A DNA stretch of 64,000 nucleotides from Ruminococcus sp. (GTDB lineage: Bacteria; Bacillota; Clostridia; Oscillospirales; Ruminococcaceae): NCBI GenBank assembly GCA_017558505.1, contig JAFYUM010000006.1, forward strand, positions 1 to 64,000, in the 5' to 3' direction. Position numbers and translations under genes: made by a program. Below the pieces are notes generated by a model, which saw only the letters and a program-made list of their open reading frames with translations, did no database searches and was not told where the DNA came from. This document shows, in pieces, positions 55,298 to 63,251 of the stretch (the first letter of the stretch is position 1; each line of letters starts with the position of its first letter).

Positions 55298-56479
55298 ATG
55301 TCAAATGAAATGCAGTTAAAATATGGTTGTAACCCAAATCAGAAGCCTTCAAGAGTTTATATGGCTGACGGCAGCGAGCTTCCTATCGAGGTACTCTGCG
55401 GACGCCCAGGCTATATCAATCTCCTTGACGCACTCAACGGCTGGCAGCTTGTAAAGGAGCTTAAAGCAGCTACAGGAGTATGTGCGGCTACTTCCTTCAA
55501 GCACGTTTCACCGGCAGGTGCGGCAATCGGCAGACCTCTTTCTGAAGACTTAAAGAAGATTTACTGGGTAGACGATTTAGGCGAGCTTTCACCCCTTGCA
55601 AGCGCTTACGCAAGAGCAAGAGGTGCTGACAGAATGTCCTCTTACGGCGACTTTATCGCACTTTCAGATAAGGTTGACGTATGCACAGCAAAGATGATTC
55701 AGCGTGAAGTTTCCGACGGTGTAATCGCTCCCGATTACGATGAGGAAGCACTTGAAATTCTCAAGTCAAAGAGAAAGGGCACATACTGCGTTCTTAAAAT
55801 TGACGAGAACTACAAGCCTGCACCAATCGAAACAAAACAGGTATACGGCGTATCTTTCGAGCAGGGCAGAAACGAGCTTGACATCAACCGTGACCTCCTT
55901 GCAAATATCGTAACAGATAACAAGGAAATTCCCGAGGATAAGAAAGATGACCTCCTTATCTCTCTTATCACTCTCAAATACACACAGTCCAACTCTGTAT
56001 GCTACGTAAAGGACGGACAGGCAATCGGTATCGGAGCAGGTCAGCAGTCAAGAATTCATTGTACACGTCTTGCAGGACAGAAGGCTGATAACTGGTGGTT
56101 AAGACAGTCACCACAGGTTATGGGACTCCAGTTTGTTGACGATATCCGCCGTGCAGACCGTGACAATGCAATTGATGTATACATCGGCGACGAGTACGAG
56201 GACGTACTTGCAGAGGGTACATGGCAGAATATTTTCAAGGTAAAGCCTGCTGTATTTACAGCTGAGGAGAAGAAGGCATGGCTTGCAAAGAATACAGGCG
56301 TATGTCTTGGTTCTGACGCATTCTTCCCATTCGGCGACAATATCGAGCGTGCAAAGAAGTCAGGCGTTGAGTATATTGCAGAGCCGGGCGGTTCTATCCG
56401 TGACGATAATGTTATCGAAACCTGCAATAAGTACAACATTGCTATGGCATTCACAGGAATCAGACTTTTCCACCACTAA
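55298..56479 (+). CDS. purH: AICAR formyltransferase (transformylase-only PurH)
   Basis: 393 residues. Only the formyltransferase half of PurH is present: QLKYGCNPNQKPSRVYMADG at the N-terminus, the catalytic FKHVSPAGAAIG (Lys-His), SRIHCTRLAGQKADNWWLRQ, AEPGGSIRDD and FTGIRLFHH at the end. The N-terminal cyclohydrolase (MGS-like) domain of about 190 residues is absent. Pairs functionally with the PurO-like gene at 53795. Confidence 0.93.
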   Translation: MSNEMQLKYGCNPNQKPSRVYMADGSELPIEVLCGRPGYINLLDALNGWQLVKELKAATGVCAATSFKHVSPAGAAIGRPLSEDLKKIYWVDDLGELSPLASAYARARGADRMSSYGDFIALSDKVDVCTAKMIQREVSDGVIAPDYDEEALEILKSKRKGTYCVLKIDENYKPAPIETKQVYGVSFEQGRNELDINRDLLANIVTDNKEIPEDKKDDLLISLITLKYTQSNSVCYVKDGQAIGIGAGQQSRIHCTRLAGQKADNWWLRQSPQVMGLQFVDDIRRADRDNAIDVYIGDEYEDVLAEGTWQNIFKVKPAVFTAEEKKAWLAKNTGVCLGSDAFFPFGDNIERAKKSGVEYIAEPGGSIRDDNVIETCNKYNIAMAFTGIRLFHH

Positions 56480-56494
56480 TATAAATAAAATATA

Positions 56495-56558
56495 GTGGGG
56501 TTCCCACAAAATTCACCGCACGGGCAGAGCCTTTTTTAAAGGAAATCTGCCTATGCGG
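56495..56558 (+). other. Hairpins downstream of purH
   Basis: GTGGG/CCCAC (56495-56507), then a larger structure CCGCA...TGCGG enclosing GGCAGA/TCTGCC and CCTTT/AAAGG (56516-56558). No clean T-run; possible processing or attenuation site. The rest of the gap to 56715 has no gene that I can support. Confidence 0.4.
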
Positions 56559-56715
56559 TATTGCTGTTAATCGGAATAAGTTATTTCCGCATTAATTTAA
56601 TGCAACTTTTTAGTGTTCGGCGGTGTATTATTTATGTAGGGGGATATTATCCGCCTGCAAAATAAGGGGTGTAAGTACACCGCAGACACAAATTAATGAT
56701 ATAAGGGGAATTATT

Positions 56716-57765
56716 ATGACTAAGAAATTTTTATCCGCATTTACGGCTTTATCTATGGCTGTATGCACATTCACAGGCTGTTCAGACCTTGACAGCGAGG
56801 GTAATCTGAAAGAGGCTTTCAGCTATAAGACAGTAACAAAAGAGTTTTATGGCGGTGTAGAATACAGCTACAAGGTGAGAAGTGATTTCAGATATGTTCC
56901 CGACCCTGATGAAATGATGGAGGGAATATATGCTTATGATGGAGATGTACTTTTCTGTTTTGACTTTCCTGTAATGAATTATTACTTGAAAATGTTGCCG
57001 GAAGCGTTTATTCAGTTTTATGACAGCGTATTCTATGAGAACGAGAATATTTCTTCGCAGATTATCAACTGTGAGGAATATGACATTGTTAAGTATGCTT
57101 ATGATGAAGAAGGGAACAGATCAGTTTTTTATACAATAAGCGATGAGGACTTTCCATTAAGAGGACTTACTGTAGACGTATCTTATCCTATTGGCAAAGA
57201 CGAAAATCTCATTGAACAGCTTGTTTTTGAATGGTTCGACAATCTTGAATATACAGGTGAAATTGAACTTGATATTGTTACAAGCTATGACGGTGAGGAG
57301 TTCTCTATAGAAATCCCCTCTGATTTGAAGGATTACTTTGAAGTTGAATCACTTACCCCCCGTCCTGCTAAACATAAAGCAACGGTAATATATCAGAGAA
57401 TGAATAATCTTGCTGAAAAAACAGGCAAATTTATTGTTGAAGCATTAACTGATACAGAATACACATCGGCAGAGGAATATCTCAATAGTGTGTGTGATGA
57501 GCATATAGATAATGATGATAGTGATAGTGTTAATAAAGAAGTTCTTCAAGTTGTTCAGAAGACGGAAATTATTGGATATGACGGCTATTGTGCTGAATAC
57601 TCAAAAGAATTTTCGGCGTTAGCAAGTAACTATGTATTTACAGAATATGCTTTTGAAAAAGACGGTATGATTTACAGTATTAAAATCAAGACCATAGAAT
57701 CAGAGAATACGGAGCAGGTACAAGCCGACTTTGAAAAGCTGATAGATTGCATAAAAATAAAATAA
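56716..57765 (+). CDS. Lipoprotein of unknown function
   Basis: 349 residues: lipoprotein signal (KKFLSAFTALSMAVCTFTGC, lipobox FTGC), then an acidic, Tyr-rich extracellular part with no family that I recognise. Segments like YEYDIVKYAYDEEGN suggest a compact alpha/beta domain repeated twice (roughly 35-190 and 215-349). ATG 56716 with AAGGGGAA; an upstream in-frame start at 56623 would bury the signal peptide. Confidence 0.7.
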   Translation: MTKKFLSAFTALSMAVCTFTGCSDLDSEGNLKEAFSYKTVTKEFYGGVEYSYKVRSDFRYVPDPDEMMEGIYAYDGDVLFCFDFPVMNYYLKMLPEAFIQFYDSVFYENENISSQIINCEEYDIVKYAYDEEGNRSVFYTISDEDFPLRGLTVDVSYPIGKDENLIEQLVFEWFDNLEYTGEIELDIVTSYDGEEFSIEIPSDLKDYFEVESLTPRPAKHKATVIYQRMNNLAEKTGKFIVEALTDTEYTSAEEYLNSVCDEHIDNDDSDSVNKEVLQVVQKTEIIGYDGYCAEYSKEFSALASNYVFTEYAFEKDGMIYSIKIKTIESENTEQVQADFEKLIDCIKIK

Positions 57766-57788
57766 CCCCCAAAAAGGAGGAAAAACCA

Positions 57789-57817
57789 ATGAAAAATGTA
57801 CTTGTAATTGGCGGAGG
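57789..57817 (+). repeat. Direct repeat: copy of the purD start
   Basis: 29 bases identical to the first 29 of purD (58154-58182) except for two substitutions. With its own AAGGAGG upstream, it encodes the PurD N-terminus MKNVLVIGGG before running out of similarity. One of the substitutions (C to A) creates GGAGG, which serves as ribosome site for the next small gene. Confidence 0.85.
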
Positions 57818-57825
57818 TGATGTAA

Positions 57826-58137
57826 ATGGAGAAAAGAAAAAAGTCAAAGAAAGCAGTGCTTATTATACTTTTATTCTTATTTGTATTTCTTATCTTGCCA
57901 CTCGGAATTTTTGCAATTGATTATCATCGTTTCAAAAATGCCGATACAATTATAAAGCCTGTTATAACAGTATCCGACTGGGAATGTAAATGTACTATGG
58001 ACAGGCAGGTTAACGGCTTGTTTTATTGTTTCACCTACACACGTGCATCAGAGGAACCGTGGGAAGAAAGTGTGCTGAGTGGCTCTTTTCACTTTCCTTT
58101 TAATGGGGAAGTATTGATTCACAAAGAATATAAATAG
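57826..58137 (+). CDS. Small single-pass membrane protein inserted at the purD start
   Basis: 103 residues: a Lys-rich N-terminus, one membrane helix (AVLIILLFLFVFLILPLGIF) and an extracellular part of about 70 residues with two or three Cys (WECKCTMD, FYCF). No family recognised. GGAGG (57813-57817) for its ATG comes from the duplicated purD start. Flanked by the 29-base direct repeat, so it appears to have arrived by insertion with duplication of the target. Confidence 0.6.
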   Translation: MEKRKKSKKAVLIILLFLFVFLILPLGIFAIDYHRFKNADTIIKPVITVSDWECKCTMDRQVNGLFYCFTYTRASEEPWEESVLSGSFHFPFNGEVLIHKEYK

Positions 58138-58153
58138 AGGAGGTATTTTTTCA

Positions 58154-59434
58154 ATGAAGAATGTACTTGTAATTGGCGGCGGCGGTCGTGAACACGCAAT
58201 TATTATGAAGCTTGCAGAAAGCAAGCAGGTAGACAAGATTTATTGTACCCCAGGCAATGGCGGTATATCAAAATATGCGGAGTGCTTCAACGTAGGTGCA
58301 ACCGATATTGAGGGCGTAGTTGCTCTTGCTAAGGAGCTTAAACCCGATATGGTAGTAGTTGCTCCCGATGATCCCCTTGTTCTCGGAATGGTAGACGCAT
58401 TGCAGGCTGAGGGCTTTATGACTTTCGGACCAAAGGCAAATGCGGCTATTATCGAGGGTTCAAAGGTATTCTCAAAGGAGCTTATGAAGAAGTACAACAT
58501 TCCCACAGCTTTCTATGAGGTATTCACAGAGTCCGACAAGGCTATAGCATATCTCAAGGAGCAGAACAGCTATCCCGCAGTTATCAAGGCTGACGGACTT
58601 GCTCTCGGAAAGGGCGTTATTATTGCACAGAACGAGGAGGAAGCTGTACAGGCTGTACATGATATGATTGACGACCTGAAATTCGGCAAGAGTTCCGCAA
58701 GAATAGTTATTGAGGAATACCTCACAGGCCCCGAGGTTTCAGTTCTTTCATTCACAGACGGTAAGACAATGATTCCTATGATTTCCTCAATGGATCACAA
58801 GCGTGCATTGGACGGCGACAAGGGACTCAACACAGGCGGTATGGGTACAATTTCTCCCAACCCCTGCTATACAGAGGAACTTGCAAAGGAATGTATGGAG
58901 AAAATTTTCATTCCCACAATGAACGCTATGAACTCCGAGGGACGCACATTCGAGGGCTGTCTTTACTTCGGACTTATGATTACTCCCAAGGGACCAAAGG
59001 TAATTGAGTATAACTGCCGCTTCGGTGATCCCGAAACACAGGTTGTACTTCCTATGCTTGACGCTGACCTCTATGAGATTTTCGAGGCTATTTACAACCA
59101 CGAGCTTGACAAGGTTGATGTAAAGTGGCACGAGGGCGCTTGTGCCTGTGTAGTAATGGCAAGCGGCGGTTATCCCGAAAGCTATCCAAAGGGAATTGTA
59201 ATGAACGGCTTTGACGATATGGGACAGGTTGAAAACTGCTTTGTATATCACGCAGGAACAAAGCTTTCCGACAACGGCGAATTTCTCACTAACGGCGGCA
59301 GAGTTATCGGTGTAACTGCAAAGGGCAGTGACCTCCGTGAGGCTCTTGATATCGCTTATAAGGGCGTTGAGGGCATCAGCTTCGAGGGCGCTCATTACCG
59401 TAAGGATATTGGTCAGAAGGCTCTCAACAGCTAA
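58154..59434 (+). CDS. purD: Phosphoribosylamine-glycine ligase
   Basis: 426 residues, full-length ATP-grasp GARS: VLVIGGGGREHAIIMKLAES, KADGLALGKGVIIAQNEEEA, GPEVSVLSFTDGKT, NTGGMGTISPNP, EYNCRFGDPETQVVLP. Adds glycine to phosphoribosylamine. GAGGAGG upstream. Its first 29 bases occur again at 57789. Confidence 0.97.
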   Translation: MKNVLVIGGGGREHAIIMKLAESKQVDKIYCTPGNGGISKYAECFNVGATDIEGVVALAKELKPDMVVVAPDDPLVLGMVDALQAEGFMTFGPKANAAIIEGSKVFSKELMKKYNIPTAFYEVFTESDKAIAYLKEQNSYPAVIKADGLALGKGVIIAQNEEEAVQAVHDMIDDLKFGKSSARIVIEEYLTGPEVSVLSFTDGKTMIPMISSMDHKRALDGDKGLNTGGMGTISPNPCYTEELAKECMEKIFIPTMNAMNSEGRTFEGCLYFGLMITPKGPKVIEYNCRFGDPETQVVLPMLDADLYEIFEAIYNHELDKVDVKWHEGACACVVMASGGYPESYPKGIVMNGFDDMGQVENCFVYHAGTKLSDNGEFLTNGGRVIGVTAKGSDLREALDIAYKGVEGISFEGAHYRKDIGQKALNS

Positions 59435-59443
59435 GGAGGGCAT

Positions 59444-60190
59444 ATGCAGCAGGAAAAACTGACTAAGGGAATATTTTTCGGACTTATAGGTAATCTGCTT
59501 TTTGTTGCCTTTGGTCTGATATGTCTGTTGTACTATTACACATACAAAATAGATAGTATTGGTTCAAGACTGCTTGAAACCCTTGCATATTGCGTGGAAT
59601 TTTCCGGCTTCGGACTATTGCTCTATTCAGACTGGCTTTTTATAAAGAGCATACGTTTAAGACGCCTTCTGAAAGTAAGTTTTACCTTTTATATTTTCCT
59701 TGAAGTTGTGATGATGATTCTGGAGCTTAATTCCTACAGAATTGAAGCGTATCATCCTTATTCGCTTCCCCTTGCAATGGCTCATGCCGTTATATCGGGA
59801 CTTGCGGCCTTTGCATTTTTACAGCTTGATCCTGACAATGTTAAGTGGGAAGTTGCAATCGGTGCTTGCTTTACACTTATAGTTGCAGGTATGCTCGGAA
59901 ATATACTCGGTATTCGTATATATTTCAGTATTATTACAAATGCAGTGGGATTTTCGGTTCTTTTCGGTGCAATGAAGTTTTTCCGTGACCGTGAGCAGAT
60001 AGAAATTGACTGTTACGGTGACAGGGCGAAGGAGGCTGTATTCAACAGCAGCACTCTTTTTGCAGATACAGATGAGGTGTTCACCCAGGAAGACCTTGAA
60101 AGAATAAGAGCAGAACAGGCTAAGGAAGATGCTGAAACTCTTGCGGAATATGAGAGATTAAAGGCAAAAGGCAAGAAAATAGATTTTTAG
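59444..60190 (+). CDS. Multi-pass membrane protein of unknown function
   Basis: 248 residues: about six membrane helices in the first 185 (for example FFGLIGNLLFVAFGLICLLY, WEVAIGACFTLIVAGMLGNI), then a charged cytosolic tail with a coiled-coil-like end (DLERIRAEQAKEDAETLAEY). Ten bases after purD with GGAGG. No family recognised. Confidence 0.65.
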   Translation: MQQEKLTKGIFFGLIGNLLFVAFGLICLLYYYTYKIDSIGSRLLETLAYCVEFSGFGLLLYSDWLFIKSIRLRRLLKVSFTFYIFLEVVMMILELNSYRIEAYHPYSLPLAMAHAVISGLAAFAFLQLDPDNVKWEVAIGACFTLIVAGMLGNILGIRIYFSIITNAVGFSVLFGAMKFFRDREQIEIDCYGDRAKEAVFNSSTLFADTDEVFTQEDLERIRAEQAKEDAETLAEYERLKAKGKKIDF

Positions 60191-60198
60191 CAGGATTA

Positions 60199-60222
60199 AA
60201 AGGACGGGGCAACCCGTCCTTT
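60199..60222 (+). terminator. Terminator at the end of the purine cluster
   Basis: AAAGGACGGG (60199-60208), loop GCAA, CCCGTCCTTT (60213-60222). Weak T-tract. Nearly the same stem recurs at 61446. Confidence 0.7.
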
Positions 60223-60251
60223 GAGTTTGTTGTGCGTTTTGCACAAAAACA

Positions 60252-60280
60252 TTGACTTTCTACAGGGGTTATGATATAAT
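60252..60280 (+). promoter_or_regulatory. Promoter of GTPase gene
   Basis: TTGACT (60252-60257), 17 bases, TATAAT (60275-60280); GAGAGGAGGG follows before the ATG at 60306. Confidence 0.8.
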
Positions 60281-60305
60281 AGAATCATTGAGAGGAGGGT
60301 TCGAT

Positions 60306-61439
60306 ATGGTAAATTATGAAGATATGATAAAAATGGTCTACGATAAAATCAGCGAGGAATATGAGAAAATGGGACACGTTAATATAATAGTAGCTGGCAA
60401 GACCGGTGTAGGAAAAACTACACTGATAAATTCCGTATTTGGCAAGAAAATAGAAAAAACAGGTATCGGTAAGCCTATCACGCAGGAGCTTAAAGAAATA
60501 ACCACACCTGATTATCCTGTAAGATTATATGATACCGTCGGACTTGAACTTAACTCTGAACAGCAGGAACGGGTTAAAAATGATATTGTAAGTCTTATTA
60601 TGGATAAACGCAAAAAAGGCGCTTCGGACGAGTTTATTCATTGCATATGGTACTGTATAAATGCAAATTCCAACCGTATCGAGGACGAGGAGGTTAAATT
60701 TATAACTTCTATTGCAACAGAAAGCGATGTGCCTGTTATAATAATTTTCACGCAGTCTTACGGCAAAAATTCGGTGGAATTGCAGAGATATGTTGATAAT
60801 CTCAACCTCCCCGTAAAAAAGAGTTTCCGCGTATTGGCGGCTGATTATGAAATTGATGATGAGTACACAAAAAAAGCATATGGCTGTGATGAAGTAGTTG
60901 AATTTGTAATAGAAATACTTCCGGAAACAGCACAAAAAGCCTTTATAAACGCACAGGTTGCGTCACTGAAAGCGAAACGGCAGAAAGCGCAGATGATAAT
61001 ATCAGGAGCAGTAGCAGGGGCCTTCGGAGAGGGATTTATTCCTTTGCCTTTTGCCGATGCTGCGGCATTGGTGCCAACGCAGATAGCGATGATAGCAAGT
61101 ATAACAGTTGCATACGGCATGAATATTAAAAAGTCTACAATGACAGCTATAGTGACATCGCTTTTAGGTTCAACAGGAGCGACATTGGCAGGGCGTACAA
61201 TAGTCGCAAATCTGCTTAAATTCATACCGGGACTTGGTACAGGTGCAGGTGGGTTAATAAGTGGCGGAACAGCGGCGATAATAACAATTGCCCTTGGCGA
61301 GACATATGTAGGCATAATGGAGCTTATGATGAAGGGTGAACTTTCGGACAAGCAGATAGAAAACGGTGAATATCTTGAAAATATGAAAAAGATGTTCAAG
61401 GACAAGCTGAAAAATACAGACAGAAATAAATATTGCTGA
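60306..61439 (+). CDS. GTPase with C-terminal membrane-associated (DUF697-like) domain
   Basis: 377 residues. Ras-like GTPase: G1 GKTGVGKTT (P-loop), G3 DTVG, and IIIFTQSYGK in the G4 position, where NKxD is degenerate (TQSY). A C-terminal half of small-residue-rich helices (GAVAGAFGEGFIPLPFADAA ... GTGAGGLISGGTAA) resembles DUF697/EcsC-like membrane-binding tails. Monocistronic with its own promoter and terminator. Role unknown; such GTPases have been linked to stress or envelope functions. Confidence 0.82.
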   Translation: MVNYEDMIKMVYDKISEEYEKMGHVNIIVAGKTGVGKTTLINSVFGKKIEKTGIGKPITQELKEITTPDYPVRLYDTVGLELNSEQQERVKNDIVSLIMDKRKKGASDEFIHCIWYCINANSNRIEDEEVKFITSIATESDVPVIIIFTQSYGKNSVELQRYVDNLNLPVKKSFRVLAADYEIDDEYTKKAYGCDEVVEFVIEILPETAQKAFINAQVASLKAKRQKAQMIISGAVAGAFGEGFIPLPFADAAALVPTQIAMIASITVAYGMNIKKSTMTAIVTSLLGSTGATLAGRTIVANLLKFIPGLGTGAGGLISGGTAAIITIALGETYVGIMELMMKGELSDKQIENGEYLENMKKMFKDKLKNTDRNKYC

Positions 61440-61445
61440 AATATC

Positions 61446-61473
61446 AAGGACGGGTTATCCCCGTCCTTTTTTT
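61446..61473 (+). terminator. Terminator after GTPase gene
   Basis: AAGGACGGG (61446-61454), loop TTATC, CCCGTCCTT (61460-61468), then T run. Stem sequence matches that at 60199-60222. Confidence 0.88.
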
Positions 61474-61516
61474 GTTATCATGTGTTAAAACAATATCAAT
61501 CTTTTTGTAGTTTATG

Positions 61517-61595
61517 AACATCAAATGCTGTTGATGTTTGTTGAAAAAGCAGAAAATAAAAATTATTTTTTCATATTCAACCATTTTTGGTTGAA
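61517..61595 (+). repeat. Two perfect palindromes upstream of the phage packaging genes
   Basis: AACATCAA (61517-61524) / TTGATGTT (61531-61538) and TTCAACCA (61576-61583) / TGGTTGAA (61588-61595). Both have 8-bp arms, and their half-sites share a TCAA/TTGA core. They lie 45-120 bases before the small-terminase ATG and could be operators or packaging sites. No -10/-35 pair is convincing here. Confidence 0.5.
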
Positions 61596-61639
61596 AAAAG
61601 CCCCGTTTCTGCCCTTTAGTGAGAGGAGGTGTTACGCCA

Positions 61640-62008
61640 ATGGCTGAAAATAAAAATAAAAGGAGGTACGATTTCTGCTGTCAATGTCAGATGACGGATA
61701 ATTCTGAAGAAACTGCTGTAAAATCGGGATTGAGAAGGCTTGCATTCGGAAACTGTGGCGACGCTGTCACACTTGTTTTTGCCGATGAGCTTCCGCCGTC
61801 CCATGTTATCGAGAAAATGGATTTGTTCAATATATCCGAAATCAAGCGTGTAAAAGGCGGCGGTGTGGAAATCAAATTCTTTGACCGTCTGAAAGCACTT
61901 GAAAAGCTGTATGAGCTGGAAAAGACGCAGAACAGCGAAAACTCGGCGGCTGGTCTGATTGAGGCATTATCCCATTCTGCCGGAAGCGGTGAACATGAAA
62001 ATAACTGA
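61640..62008 (+). CDS. Phage terminase small subunit (probable)
   Basis: 122 residues: basic N-terminus with CCQCQMTDNSEE, then a helical region. Direct overlap with the large terminase, size and position argue for the small subunit that recognises phage DNA, but sequence similarity is not obvious by eye. ATG 61640 preceded by GAGGAGGTG. The last 14 bases overlap terL. Confidence 0.6.
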   Translation: MAENKNKRRYDFCCQCQMTDNSEETAVKSGLRRLAFGNCGDAVTLVFADELPPSHVIEKMDLFNISEIKRVKGGGVEIKFFDRLKALEKLYELEKTQNSENSAAGLIEALSHSAGSGEHENN

Positions 62009-63239
62009 GCTTTCCCCGAAACAGCGGCTTACAATGAATTGGTGGCTCGATAAGAGATACTCACAGTATGACGCTATAATATGCGACGGTGCGGTCAGAA
62101 GCGGTAAGACAATGTCAATGTCGCTGGGTTTTGCAATGTGGGCGATGAGCAGCTTCAGCGGAGGAATGTTTGCAGTCTGCGGTAAGACTGTAACATCACT
62201 GCACAGAAACGTCATAACCCCATTATTGCTTATGCTCCGTGATACAGGAATGGTCTGCGAGGAGAAAATCAGCCGTAATTACGTTGATATCACCTTTGGC
62301 GGTAAGAAAAACCGTTTCTATTATTTCGGTGGACGTGACGAAAGCTCTGCCGCACTTATCCAGGGTATTACCCTTTCAGGAGTGTTCCTTGATGAAGTGG
62401 CACTTATGCCCCGTTCATTTGTTGAACAGGCATTGGCACGATGTTCCGTGAACGGCTCTAAAATGTGGTTCAATTGCAACCCCGACAATCCCTCCCACTG
62501 GTTCTACAATGAATGGATCAGAAAGACGGAAAGCAAGAATGCCTTGTATATCCATTTCACAATGGACGATAATCCGTCGTTGTCGGAGGAGCTTAAAAAC
62601 CGCTATAAAAGGCTGTATTCGGGAGCGTTCTATGATCGCTTTGTACTGGGTAAATGGACGGTATCCGAGGGTAATGTATATCCCATGTTCTCACGTGAAA
62701 GGCACATATTTTCAACTGCTCCGGACTGTGAAAGATATATTATATCCTGCGATTACGGCACAGTCAATCCATCCTCATTCGGCTTATGGGGATATAGTGG
62801 CGGCGTGTGGTATCGTTTAAGGGAGTATTACTACGATTCACGGAAAGAGGGGCAGTCACGCACAGACGAGGAGCATTACAGGGCGCTTGAAAGGCTTGCG
62901 GAGGGATATAAAATCGAAAAGGTGATTATAGATCCCTCGGCGGCAAGCTTTATCGAATGTATCAGACGGCATGGAAAATTCCGCACGGTAAAGGCAGATA
63001 ACGATGTGATTGCAGGAATACGGCGGGTTGCGGCGGCTCTTAAAGATGGGAGGCTGAAATTCCACGACTCCTGCACCGATATAATACGTGAGTTTGATTT
63101 GTATCGCTGGTCATCAAAAGTGGGTGCGGACGTTCCCATAAAGGAAAATGACCACGCAATGGATGATATGCGGTATTTTGTATCAGATGTGCTAAATGAA
63201 AAATCAGATGATTTCTTTGTCATATCCCTGAAAAGATGA
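61995..63239 (+). CDS. Phage terminase large subunit (PBSX type)
   Basis: 414 residues. ATPase: Walker A DGAVRSGKTMSMS, Walker B GVFLDEVALMPRS, coupling motif WFNCNPDNPSHWFYNEW. RNase-H-like nuclease: IISCDYGTVNPSSFGLWGY and VIIDPSAASFIE with DHAMDDMRYFVSD. Cuts and pumps phage DNA into the capsid. ATG 61995 preferred; the open frame begins 12 codons earlier. Confidence 0.95.
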   Translation: MKITELSPKQRLTMNWWLDKRYSQYDAIICDGAVRSGKTMSMSLGFAMWAMSSFSGGMFAVCGKTVTSLHRNVITPLLLMLRDTGMVCEEKISRNYVDITFGGKKNRFYYFGGRDESSAALIQGITLSGVFLDEVALMPRSFVEQALARCSVNGSKMWFNCNPDNPSHWFYNEWIRKTESKNALYIHFTMDDNPSLSEELKNRYKRLYSGAFYDRFVLGKWTVSEGNVYPMFSRERHIFSTAPDCERYIISCDYGTVNPSSFGLWGYSGGVWYRLREYYYDSRKEGQSRTDEEHYRALERLAEGYKIEKVIIDPSAASFIECIRRHGKFRTVKADNDVIAGIRRVAAALKDGRLKFHDSCTDIIREFDLYRWSSKVGADVPIKENDHAMDDMRYFVSDVLNEKSDDFFVISLKR

Positions 63240-63251
63240 AAAGGAGGTTAA

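Noticed and set aside
57789..57920. 43-codon ORF starting with the PurD N-terminus
   Set aside because: It loses similarity after about ten codons and overlaps the 57826 gene in another frame; treated as a by-product of the duplicated start.
58787..59443. 218-codon minus-strand ORF
   Set aside because: Fully inside purD on the opposite strand, with no ribosome site or recognisable motif.
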